From the NCBI GenBank assembly GCA_002361535.1, contig DETG01000125.1, positions 1 to 45,014 on the forward strand: DNA of 45,014 nt, written 5' to 3'. This document shows positions 38,142 through 45,014 of the stretch, in pieces (positions within the stretch are counted from its first letter, which is position 1; every line of letters starts with the position of its first letter). The notes beneath the pieces are model-generated. The model saw nothing but the letters and a program-made list of their open reading frames with translations, was not told where the DNA came from and made no database searches. The DNA comes from Prevotella sp. UBA3294. Its GTDB lineage: Bacteria; Bacteroidota; Bacteroidia; Bacteroidales; Bacteroidaceae. The position numbers and the translations under genes are program-made.

Positions 38142-39631
38142 AAAAGGTTGTCATCATAGGAAGTGGGTTAGGCGGCCTTACCTGTGGTGTCGTTCTTGCC
38201 AAGAACGGTTACCAGATGACGGTGCTTGAGCAGGGTACACAGGTGGGAGGTTGCCTGCAGTGCTTCACCCGAAGGGGGGTGAAGTTCGAGACAGGCATGC
38301 ATTTTATCGGGAGTGCCGACACGGGACAAACACTGTCACGGTTCGCCCATTATCTGGGCATTTCCCATACCATCCATCTGAGCAGACTCGATCCGCAAGG
38401 CTATGATGTGGTATCGTTACAAGGTGAGCATTTCCGTTTCGCCAACGGCAGGGAACCTTTCATCGATCAGATGACTGGCTATTTCCCTCATGAACGGGAG
38501 AACTTGAATCACTACTTTGACCTGGTGGAGCAGGTGGCCAATGCATCCACCCTGCATAGCCTGCGCCAAGTGGCCGATGACAGTGCATTAAGTATGGAGT
38601 ATCAGCTGAGGAGTATCAACGAGGTGCTCGATGAGGTTATCGGCGACCCCCTTCTGCGACAGGTCTTGGCAGGTACCCTTCCGTTGTATGCCGCAGAGAA
38701 AGACAAGACACCGTTTTCCACACATGCCTTTATCATGGACTTTTATAACCAGAGTGCTTTCCGTATCGTGGGGGGAAGCGACAACCTGGCAGTGGCACTT
38801 ACTCATGCGCTTGAACGAGAAGGAGGACGGGTGCTGACCAGACAACAGGTTACGGAGATTGTCTGCAACGAGACAAAGGCGGTGGGAGTGCTCACGGCCA
38901 CGGGAGACTATTACCCGGCAGATATCGTGATCTCTGATGTACACCCGGCACGCACCTTGGAGATGGTTACCTCACCGTTGCTGCGCCCTGCCTATCGCAG
39001 AAGGGTTCTCTCTTTGCGAAACACGGTGGGCGGCTTTTCTGTCTATCTGCATTTTAAACCGGGTGTCGTACCTTATATGAATCATAATTTCTATGGCTAC
39101 CGCCAACCCTCGCCCTGGGATTGTGAAACCTATGATGATGAGACATGGCCCAAGGGCTATCTCTATATGCATCTCTGCCATCAGGAGAATGCCCCATTTG
39201 CAGAGTCGGGTGTCATCCTTTCGTATATGCAGTATGACGAGGTGGCCCGGTGGCAGGATACGCAGGTGGGACAACGGGGGAAGGACTATGAGCAATTCAA
39301 GAAAATGAAGGCGGAGCGGCTATTGGAAGTTGTGGAACATGACTTCCCGAATCTTCGTTCGGGCATTGCCCATTATTATACCAGTACACCACTTACCTAT
39401 CGCAATTATACAGGGACGGAACAAGGGGCGATGTATGGCATTGCCAAGGATATCCATTTGGGTCCTGCGGCACGTGTGCATCATCGTACGAAGATTCCCA
39501 ACCTGTTGCTGACAGGACAGAATATCAACTCACACGGAATCTTAGGTGTGATGGTGGGTACAGTTGTCACGTGCAGTGAGCTGATCGGCTCAGAGACTAT
39601 TTTTAATCAGATCAGGGAATGCGGCGAGTAG
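38138..39631 (+). CDS. FAD-dependent oxidoreductase 1 (phytoene desaturase-like)
   Basis: A 497-residue flavoprotein of the CrtI/amine-oxidase superfamily. The dinucleotide-binding motif GSGLGGL is at residues 8-14, followed by VLEQGTQVGGCLQ, and the C-terminal flavin segment LLTGQNINSHGILGVM is typical. No signal peptide. In Bacteroidetes pigment clusters such enzymes are presumed to desaturate or oxidise the polyene, or to act on the aryl head; neither is demonstrated here. It overlaps the exporter gene by 4 bp (ATGA) and the next, homologous gene by 13 bp. Confidence 0.87.
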   Translation: MKKVVIIGSGLGGLTCGVVLAKNGYQMTVLEQGTQVGGCLQCFTRRGVKFETGMHFIGSADTGQTLSRFAHYLGISHTIHLSRLDPQGYDVVSLQGEHFRFANGREPFIDQMTGYFPHERENLNHYFDLVEQVANASTLHSLRQVADDSALSMEYQLRSINEVLDEVIGDPLLRQVLAGTLPLYAAEKDKTPFSTHAFIMDFYNQSAFRIVGGSDNLAVALTHALEREGGRVLTRQQVTEIVCNETKAVGVLTATGDYYPADIVISDVHPARTLEMVTSPLLRPAYRRRVLSLRNTVGGFSVYLHFKPGVVPYMNHNFYGYRQPSPWDCETYDDETWPKGYLYMHLCHQENAPFAESGVILSYMQYDEVARWQDTQVGQRGKDYEQFKKMKAERLLEVVEHDFPNLRSGIAHYYTSTPLTYRNYTGTEQGAMYGIAKDIHLGPAARVHHRTKIPNLLLTGQNINSHGILGVMVGTVVTCSELIGSETIFNQIRECGE

Positions 39632-41148
39632 TGATTATAGGAGGCGGACTGGGCGGGCTCTTCACGGGTGCCCTGCTCTCGAAAGAGGGATACCATGTGG
39701 TAGTTCTGGAGAAGAACCGTGTGGCAGGAGGAGGTCTTCAGACCTTCGTGCGCCACGGAGTACGTTTTGAGACAGGTATGCATATCCTCGGGGGAATGCG
39801 TGAGGGAGGAAGTATCTGGCGTATCTGTCGTTATCTGGGGATCGAGAATATCCGGCAGCGGGCGGTGGATGCAGACTGTATGGACAGCATTACCTATTTA
39901 CGACAGGACAAGACCTACCGTGTTCCCGAAGGACGGGAGGCGTTTACATCGTATTTCTGTGAGGCCTTCCCCCATGAGGCAACTGCCATTCGCGCTTATG
40001 TCAACGCTTTGTACGACCTGGCAGAAGAAGTGGATATGTTTTGGCTCCGACGGGGAAAGAATTATCTTTTTACCCACTCGGAACAGTTCCTGTGGTCGGC
40101 TGATGAACTCATCTCCTATTATATCAAAGACCGGAAGCTGCAGGATGTGCTGGCTTATATGAGTCCGATGTATGGCGGTGTCAAAGGACACACTCCTGCT
40201 TATATCCATGCACTCATCAATGTGTTGTATATCAACGGATCGAGCCGCTTCGTGGGAGGAAGTCAGCAATTAGCCGATGCCCTGACAGAGGTGATCCGGT
40301 CTCATGGCGGAGAGGTGATGACAGGTGCAGAGGTGACAGATCTTCATGTGAATGACCATCGGGTGGAGCGTATTGATTTCAGGTGGGACGACAAAGGAAA
40401 AGAGACTCAGACATTATCGGTAGGCTCCGCGGATGTGATCTCTGCCATTCACCCTGCCACACTGATCCCCATGTGCACCGAAGGCTCGTTCCCCAAGGCT
40501 TACCGTCAGCGTATAGCACAGATCCCCAACACCTATTCGGCCTTCACCTTATATATTCTTTTCAAAGAGAATAGTTTCCCATATATCAACCATACCTGCT
40601 ACGCACAAGAAGATTATGGCATGATCTGGAATATCGGCGAATACGAAGAAGAAAGCTGGCCGCATGGCTGGATGTATATGACACCACCTGTTTTTGACAC
40701 CCCTGAAGCCTCTCCTTCTTTTTCACGAAAGATGATCATCAATTGTCTGATGCCGTTCTCGGTGGTAGAGCCATGGATCCACACAACAGTAGGACACAGG
40801 GGAGAGGCATATCGCACCTGGAAAGAGAAGCATATCCAAAAGATCCTTGACAAGATGGAACGTTTGTATCCTGGCTTCAGGGGGAAGATAGAATATGTGG
40901 AGGCATCATCACCGCTCACGATACGCGACTATTACCACCAGCCAGAAGGGGCTCTGTATGGAGTACGCAAGGATTGCAAGAACATGATGCTCTCACAGAT
41001 CCCTATATATACTAAGGTGAGGAATCTCTTCCTGACAGGACAGAATATCAACCTGCATGGTATCTGTGGCGTTCCCCTGACAGCCATCAACACGGCGGAG
41101 GCGATCGTGGGGGAGAATACAATTATCGATAAACTCAACGAGATATGA
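39619..41148 (+). CDS. FAD-dependent oxidoreductase 2 (phytoene desaturase-like)
   Basis: A 509-residue paralogue of the preceding gene product. The Rossmann motif GGGLGGL (residues 8-14), VLEKNRVAGGGLQ and the C-terminal LTGQNINLHGICG are shared. The two proteins are clearly diverged along their lengths, so the duplication is old and the two probably differ in step or work as a heteromer. It overlaps the first paralogue by 13 bp and the hydrolase gene by 4 bp (ATGA). Confidence 0.87.
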   Translation: MRRVVIIGGGLGGLFTGALLSKEGYHVVVLEKNRVAGGGLQTFVRHGVRFETGMHILGGMREGGSIWRICRYLGIENIRQRAVDADCMDSITYLRQDKTYRVPEGREAFTSYFCEAFPHEATAIRAYVNALYDLAEEVDMFWLRRGKNYLFTHSEQFLWSADELISYYIKDRKLQDVLAYMSPMYGGVKGHTPAYIHALINVLYINGSSRFVGGSQQLADALTEVIRSHGGEVMTGAEVTDLHVNDHRVERIDFRWDDKGKETQTLSVGSADVISAIHPATLIPMCTEGSFPKAYRQRIAQIPNTYSAFTLYILFKENSFPYINHTCYAQEDYGMIWNIGEYEEESWPHGWMYMTPPVFDTPEASPSFSRKMIINCLMPFSVVEPWIHTTVGHRGEAYRTWKEKHIQKILDKMERLYPGFRGKIEYVEASSPLTIRDYYHQPEGALYGVRKDCKNMMLSQIPIYTKVRNLFLTGQNINLHGICGVPLTAINTAEAIVGENTIIDKLNEI

Positions 41149-41876
41149 CAAGACGGCTCTTATTGATGCTCTCCATCATGGGAATATGGCTGGATACCGG
41201 GGCACAGACACCAACGGGGGCATCGGATACACTCTTTATCGTTTGTCCTGGAGGAAGCTACTGCTGGCTCGATATGAAGAACGAGGGCAACCCTACAGCG
41301 GAGGAACTGAGGTCACGTGGCTATGATGCCTACGTATTGCGCTATCGTGTATCGGGCATTTTCGCCCATGTGACACATAGCCGACTGTTGTTCAGAGGGC
41401 ACCAGTATCCTGATGCACTCGATGATATTAAAAAGGCTATCAGCGAGGGACGGAAGACGCATCGTGTCGTAGGGGTCATCGGCTTCTCTGCCGGCGGTCA
41501 TCTGGCCTTGCTGAGTGCCATGGAGAGTAACCCTGATTTTGTGGCTGCCATCTATCCGGTGGTCACGATGCGGAAACCTTATGTGCATAAACGCAGTCGC
41601 AGGGGACTGTTGGGAGAATATCGCAAATACAATAAATCGCTGCAGGATTCGTTATCATTAGAAAGACATGCACAACGGATCAAATCACCGGTGTTCTTAC
41701 TGAACTGTAAGGATGATCCCGTGGTGGATTACCACCACTCCGTGATGATGGACTCTGCCCTGACGGCCGCCCGGAAGCCTCATCTGTACATACAGCATGA
41801 AAAGGGCGGGCATGGCTTCGGCATCCGTAAGCATCATTGGTTAGACGAATTTATAACATGGCTATGCAAGATATAG
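41145..41876 (+). CDS. Exported alpha/beta hydrolase
   Basis: A 243-residue alpha/beta hydrolase with a signal peptide (LLLMLSIMGIWLDTGAQ), so it acts outside the cytoplasm. It shows the oxyanion motif CPGGSY, nucleophile elbow GFSAGG (Ser115), a triad Asp likely in CKDDPVVDY and His in GGHGFGI, the pattern of BD-FAE/esterase-like enzymes. It might hydrolyse an ester in the exported polyene lipid; this is inference. Its 3' end overlaps the start of the ligase gene by 19 bp. Confidence 0.83.
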   Translation: MTRRLLLMLSIMGIWLDTGAQTPTGASDTLFIVCPGGSYCWLDMKNEGNPTAEELRSRGYDAYVLRYRVSGIFAHVTHSRLLFRGHQYPDALDDIKKAISEGRKTHRVVGVIGFSAGGHLALLSAMESNPDFVAAIYPVVTMRKPYVHKRSRRGLLGEYRKYNKSLQDSLSLERHAQRIKSPVFLLNCKDDPVVDYHHSVMMDSALTAARKPHLYIQHEKGGHGFGIRKHHWLDEFITWLCKI

Positions 41877-43183
41877 AATACCAATCCATCGAGGAAATCA
41901 AAGCGTATCAGGAGAAACGCCTGCACGAGGCCTTGCACTACCTGAAAGACCATTCGCGCTATTATCAGCGTGTGTTTGAGAAATGCGAGATAGATATTGA
42001 CAAGATACGACACATTGAGGATTTAGTGAAGATTCCGTTTACCGAAAAGAAAGACCTGCAGCTCTTCAATGAGGACTTCTTGTGCTGTCCGAAAGAAAAG
42101 ATCGTGGATTATATCACCACCAGTGGCACATTGGGCGATCCCGTCACCTTTGGATGTACGGAGAAAGATCTTCAACGACTGGCTTATAATGAGAAGAAGT
42201 CCTTCGAGTGCGCAGGACTGCGTCCGGGAAATATCCTTCAGCTGATGACGACCCTCGACAAACGGTTTATGGCCGGACTGGCTTATTTCTTAGGAATACG
42301 GGAAATGGGAGCCAGTATCATCCGGGTGGGAAACGGTATCCCTGAACTGCAATGGGACACCATCCGCAGGATTCAACCCGATACCATCATGTGCGTGCCT
42401 TCTTTTATCCTGCGCCTTATTCAATATGCGGAAGAACACCATATCGATTACCGGCATTCATCGGTGAAGAGAATTATCGGCATCGGTGAGGGGCTGCGCG
42501 ACCAGCAGTTTAACCTGAACCTCTTGGGAAAGAAAATCAATGAGAAATGGCCGGAAGTACAGCTGTTTGCCACTTACAGTAGTACGGAGATGGGCGCCAC
42601 CTTCTCGGAATGTCCTTTCGGAATGGGAGGACACGTGCATCCCGAACTGATCATCGTAGAGATTATAGGAGAAGATGACCTGCCAGTGGCCGACGGGGAA
42701 ACAGGTGAGGTGGTGGTCACCACATTGGGCGTGGAGGCCATGCCCTTGCTTCGCTTCCGGACAGGTGATGTCTGTGCGAAAATCGTAGAACCTTGCCAAT
42801 GCGGCCGTAACAGTTATCGTCTCACTCCTTTGGTGGGCAGGAAGAACAATATGATCAAACTGAAAGGTACTACGCTCTACCCACCAGCTATCAACGATGT
42901 GCTGGACAATACTGATTATATAGAGAACTATGTGATCTATGTGCAGGATTCAGAGAGTGGAACGGACGATGTGGTGGTAAAGGCCGGACTGAAAAAAGGT
43001 GATCATGAGGAAACACCGGCTTTCCTCAGTTCTTGTGTGAAAGATCTCAAGGATCGCTTCCGTGCCCGTATCCGGGTGGCGCCACGGGTGGAGATTCTGC
43101 CAGTGGAGGAGATCGCCAAAATCAATTTCCCCGCCAAGAGCAGGAAACCCATCAAATTCATTGATCTGCGTAACAAATCATAA
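41858..43183 (+). CDS. AMP-dependent ligase (phenylacetate-CoA ligase-like)
   Basis: A 441-residue adenylate-forming enzyme of the PaaK type. The phosphate-binding loop is TTSGTLGDPVTFG. The AMP-site block TYSSTEMGATFSECP and the RFRTGD motif are present, and a C-terminal lid domain follows. A Cys-rich CQCGRN segment is typical of this family. It most likely activates the aromatic starter acid (a 4-hydroxybenzoate-like unit) onto the ACP or CoA. The start is taken at ATG 41858; 41864 is also possible, and the frame is open from 41837 inside the hydrolase gene. Confidence 0.88.
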   Translation: MAMQDIEYQSIEEIKAYQEKRLHEALHYLKDHSRYYQRVFEKCEIDIDKIRHIEDLVKIPFTEKKDLQLFNEDFLCCPKEKIVDYITTSGTLGDPVTFGCTEKDLQRLAYNEKKSFECAGLRPGNILQLMTTLDKRFMAGLAYFLGIREMGASIIRVGNGIPELQWDTIRRIQPDTIMCVPSFILRLIQYAEEHHIDYRHSSVKRIIGIGEGLRDQQFNLNLLGKKINEKWPEVQLFATYSSTEMGATFSECPFGMGGHVHPELIIVEIIGEDDLPVADGETGEVVVTTLGVEAMPLLRFRTGDVCAKIVEPCQCGRNSYRLTPLVGRKNNMIKLKGTTLYPPAINDVLDNTDYIENYVIYVQDSESGTDDVVVKAGLKKGDHEETPAFLSSCVKDLKDRFRARIRVAPRVEILPVEEIAKINFPAKSRKPIKFIDLRNKS

Positions 43184-43195
43184 CATTTTGAGAAT

Positions 43196-44335
43196 ATGCG
43201 AAGCTCAAAGTTCGATGACATCCGTCCCTATTATGATGAGGAGATCCCTGCTGCGATGAGCAGGATCGTACGAAGTAACTTCATGGCCCTGCTGTCATCG
43301 TATGTCTATCCCGAACGCCCGTTGGAGGAGGTGAAACGGATGATGCTGGATTTCCGCAGTATCCGCGACTTTCAGTTGGAGGTGATGAAATCAGTGAACG
43401 AGCAGGTCATTGCCCGCAGTATGACCGACTTCACTTATGCCGGCATCGATCACCTGGATCCCTCCATGCGCTATCTCTTTGTGTCAAACCATAGGGATAT
43501 CGTATTGGATTCCTGTCTGATGCAGTATGTGTTATACAAAAACGGGCATGAAACCACACAGATTACCTTCGGGGCCAACCTGATGTCTTCACCATTGGTC
43601 ATCGACATCGGCAAATCCAATAAAATGTTCCGGGTGGAGCGGGGAGGGAATATGAAGGATTTCTACATGAGCTCGCTGCATCTTTCCGAGTATATCCGAT
43701 ATGTCATCAACGACTGTCATGAGTCTGTGTGGATAGCACAGCGTAACGGACGCACCAAGGATGGCATCGATGCTACTGATCAGGGAATCGTCAAGATGTT
43801 CTGTCTGAGTTGCCCCGATGATAAAATCAAGGCATTAGATGATTTACATATCGTACCCGTCTCGGTGTCTTACGAGTGGGAATCGTGTGATATCTTGAAG
43901 GCTTTGGAACTCTACGAGTCTCGCCATGCCAAGTATATCAAGAAACCCGGTGAGGATCTGAACAGTATCCTGACGGGTATCGTACAGCAAAAAGGCAGGG
44001 TGCATATTGCTTTCTGTGAACCAGTGAGAAGACAGGATCTCTTGGCCTTTGACAACTGTACGAATAATGAATACCACAAACGGGTGGCTGCTTTGATTGA
44101 TGAGCGGATCGTGAGGGCTTACCAACTCACCCCTAACAACTTTATTGCTCACGACCTCAGATACGGACAGCAAACCTACAGTTGTCATTACACGGCTGAA
44201 GAGAAGGACGCGTTCCTCGCTTACCTCGGTAAACTCAATGATTTTGAGATCAATGAGCCCGATGTGCTGAAAGATCTCTTCTTAGGGATCTATGCCAACC
44301 CTGTGGACAGGAAAAAGATGAGAGATGGGAGATGA
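43196..44335 (+). CDS. Glycerolipid-type acyltransferase
   Basis: A 379-residue protein related to GPAT/AGPAT acyltransferases in a Bacteroidetes-type branch. The putative active-site block is SNHRDIVLDS, where His99 and Asp105 are five residues apart rather than the usual four. Downstream blocks FRVERGGN and WIAQRNGRTKDG correspond to the glycine-rich and proline-containing motifs of the family. It follows the ligase gene by 12 bp and so probably belongs to the operon, although this type also occurs as a housekeeping phospholipid enzyme. Its 3' end lies in GATGRGA heptamers and overlaps the next gene by 11 bp. Confidence 0.78.
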   Translation: MRSSKFDDIRPYYDEEIPAAMSRIVRSNFMALLSSYVYPERPLEEVKRMMLDFRSIRDFQLEVMKSVNEQVIARSMTDFTYAGIDHLDPSMRYLFVSNHRDIVLDSCLMQYVLYKNGHETTQITFGANLMSSPLVIDIGKSNKMFRVERGGNMKDFYMSSLHLSEYIRYVINDCHESVWIAQRNGRTKDGIDATDQGIVKMFCLSCPDDKIKALDDLHIVPVSVSYEWESCDILKALELYESRHAKYIKKPGEDLNSILTGIVQQKGRVHIAFCEPVRRQDLLAFDNCTNNEYHKRVAALIDERIVRAYQLTPNNFIAHDLRYGQQTYSCHYTAEEKDAFLAYLGKLNDFEINEPDVLKDLFLGIYANPVDRKKMRDGR

Positions 44336-44338
44336 TAT
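44318..44338. repeat. Heptamers GATGAGA/GATGGGA/GATGATA at the operon end
   Basis: Three related heptamers cover the start codon of the small Cys-rich protein gene and the stop codon of the acyltransferase gene. They recall the longer arrays at 15310 and 26060. Confidence 0.6.
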
Positions 44339-44522
44339 TCAATATGTGGTGATTGCGGTGGCGGTAGCGGTTGCTGTGGCCTATGCAGGATGGCGTATCT
44401 ATCGAGCGCTGAAACATGCTGGCGACCCATGCTATGGGTGTGAGGGCTGTGCTTTGAAAGCAGCGAAACAACGTCATAAAACAAAAAAGTGTCCCAAAAA
44501 TTTGGCAGATACAAATAATTAG
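44325..44522 (+). CDS. FeoB-associated Cys-rich membrane protein
   Basis: A 65-residue protein with one N-terminal transmembrane helix (VVIAVAVAVAVAYAGWRIY) and a cytoplasmic Cys cluster (CYGCEGC plus a further KKC), matching the FeoB-associated Cys-rich family. Members are usually encoded beside the ferrous iron transporter FeoB and may bind iron or a cofactor. Here no feoB is in the window; the gene sits at the end of the aryl-polyene operon, overlapping it by 11 bp. It may simply be read through from the operon. Confidence 0.85.
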   Translation: MGDDIQYVVIAVAVAVAVAYAGWRIYRALKHAGDPCYGCEGCALKAAKQRHKTKKCPKNLADTNN

Positions 44523-44532
44523 CGTATCTTTG
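44501..44532 (+). promoter_or_regulatory. Promoter of tRNA-Cys
   Basis: TTTG (44501-44504), a 20-bp spacer and TATCTTTG (44525-44532) are an exact match to the Bacteroidales promoter. The tRNA begins 18 bases after the -7 box. The promoter lies partly inside the preceding coding sequence. Confidence 0.82.
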
Positions 44533-44550
44533 CACTCGCTTACAACACAT

Positions 44551-44621
44551 GGTGCGTTAACAAAGCGGTTATGTGGTGGTCTGCAAAACCATATAGAGCA
44601 GTTCGACTCTGCTACGCACCT
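44551..44621 (+). tRNA. tRNA-Cys (anticodon GCA)
   Basis: A full cloverleaf can be drawn: acceptor stem GGTGCGT/ACGCACC, a 3-bp D stem (ACA/TGT), anticodon stem GTGGT/ACCAT with loop CTGCAAA (anticodon GCA at 44583-44585), a 4-nt variable loop, and T arm AGCAG/CTGCT with loop TTCGACT. The discriminator base is T, as expected for tRNA-Cys. The 3' CCA is not encoded and must be added enzymatically. Confidence 0.95.
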
Positions 44622-44626
44622 CACGA

Positions 44627-44676
44627 AAAGAATCGGAAACCCTTGTAAATCAAGGATTTCCGATTCTTTCTTTTTG
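44627..44676 (+). terminator. Terminator of tRNA-Cys
   Basis: AAAGAATCGGAAA and CCTTG pair with CAAGG and TTTCCGATTCTTT (44627-44669), an 18-bp interrupted stem, followed by CTTTTTG. It begins 6 bases after the tRNA. Confidence 0.85.
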
Positions 44677-44694
44677 TTATTTGATCAAAAGGCA

Positions 44695-44727
44695 TCAAAA
44701 AAGAGCAGGGATTATGTCCCTGCTCTT
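44695..44727 (-). terminator. Terminator of glyA
   Basis: On the minus strand a perfect 11-bp stem (AAGAGCAGGGA/TCCCTGCTCTT, 5-nt loop, 44701-44727) runs into six T. It lies 57 bases past the glyA stop codon. Confidence 0.82.
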
Positions 44728-44783
44728 ATTCAGACAGTTTCGTATTCACGTACGTGACTGGACTCTTGCTGTTGGGTTTTGAA

Positions 44784-45014
44784 TTAATAAGCGAACAAAG
44801 GATAGTTCTTCATCGTGGCATTCACCTTGGCACGCACCTTGGCGATCACCTCTTCGTTCTCCGGATCATTGAGCACTTCCTCGATCAGTTCTGCAATGAG
44901 CACCATCAGGTCTTCCTTGGCACCACGGGTGGTGATGGCAGGAGTTCCTAAACGCAGACCACTGGTCTGGAAAGCACTGCGGCTGTCAAAGGGAACCATG
45001 TTCTTGTTCACGGT
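44784..45014 (-). CDS. glyA: Serine hydroxymethyltransferase, C-terminal part (runs off the window)
   Basis: The minus-strand frame is open to the right edge of the window. The 76 visible residues are the C-terminal end of serine hydroxymethyltransferase, which interconverts serine and glycine with tetrahydrofolate. VPFD, the [14 protein letters not shown] block (an arginine that binds the substrate carboxylate in this family) and a terminal helical segment ending YPLFAY are present. The N-terminal majority, including the PLP lysine, lies outside the window. It is followed by a rho-independent terminator and faces the tRNA-Cys gene convergently. Confidence 0.93.
   Translation of the reverse strand, partial: TVNKNMVPFDSRSAFQTSGLRLGTPAITTRGAKEDLMVLIAELIEEVLNDPENEEVIAKVRAKVNATMKNYPLFAY

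Noticed and set aside
22988..44522. Flexirubin (dialkylresorcinol) or carotenoid cluster
   Set aside because: No DarA/DarB-like genes, ammonia lyase or prenyl/phytoene synthase genes are seen; CrtI-like enzymes alone do not make a carotenoid pathway.
44551..44621. A tRNA-based integration site with an adjacent island
   Set aside because: No integrase and no duplicated tRNA 3' end is visible near the tRNA-Cys gene; the pigment cluster upstream has operon-like packing without att repeats.

Overview
The window looks like chromosomal DNA of a Prevotella-like member of the Bacteroidales. The evidence is the repeated promoter pattern TTTG-N20-TAnnTTTG, the near absence of Shine-Dalgarno sequences, and lineage-typical families (DUF4421, DUF1460, bifunctional HisB, a FeoB-associated Cys-rich protein, a patatin with a C-terminal barrel). 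No transposase, phage gene, rRNA or CRISPR array was seen.

Left part (1-15.4 kb), housekeeping and envelope genes. It holds a patatin/surface-antigen phospholipase (minus strand), an RND efflux operon (lipoprotein adaptor, pump, TolC-like channel), an MltF-like lytic transglycosylase, a minus-strand pair (membrane protein plus hisB), and a plus-strand trio (Gfo/Idh oxidoreductase, DUF4421, DUF1460).

Middle part (15.3-21.2 kb), a scrambled accessory patch. It holds an N-terminally deleted guanine deaminase, a 98-bp relic of an AAA ATPase gene, a large secreted repeat protein, the intact ATPase gene, a 3' relic of the secreted-protein gene, 22-bp-period GTGACGGCGGAAC repeats, a DUF4160/DUF2442 pair bracketed by 70-bp direct repeats, and a 33-bp near-perfect inverted repeat.

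Right part (21.2-44.5 kb): a minus-strand carboxylesterase, then one dense run of about 22 plus-strand genes (22988-44522), many overlapping by ATGA. This is an aryl-polyene (APE) type pigment/lipid biosynthesis and export cluster. A phenylacetate-CoA-ligase-like enzyme probably activates an aryl starter. Two ACPs, three ketosynthase genes (two carrying an extra KS-like domain), a ketoreductase and two hotdog dehydratases would build the polyene. A methyltransferase, two desaturase-like FAD enzymes, a thioesterase, a GT2 glycosyltransferase and three acyltransferases would tailor or lipidate it. A LolA-like carrier, an SMR-size membrane protein and an MMPL exporter fused to an acyltransferase would move it to the outer membrane. 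No DarA/DarB-like resorcinol enzymes and no ammonia lyase are present, so APE fits better than flexirubin.

Right edge: tRNA-Cys with its own promoter and terminator, then the 3' end of glyA on the minus strand.

The APE class is known. The most unusual points are the fused architectures in the cluster, heptamer repeats at gene and domain junctions, the tandem promoter repeat in front of the cluster, and the repeat-rich rearranged patch at 15.3-21.2 kb.
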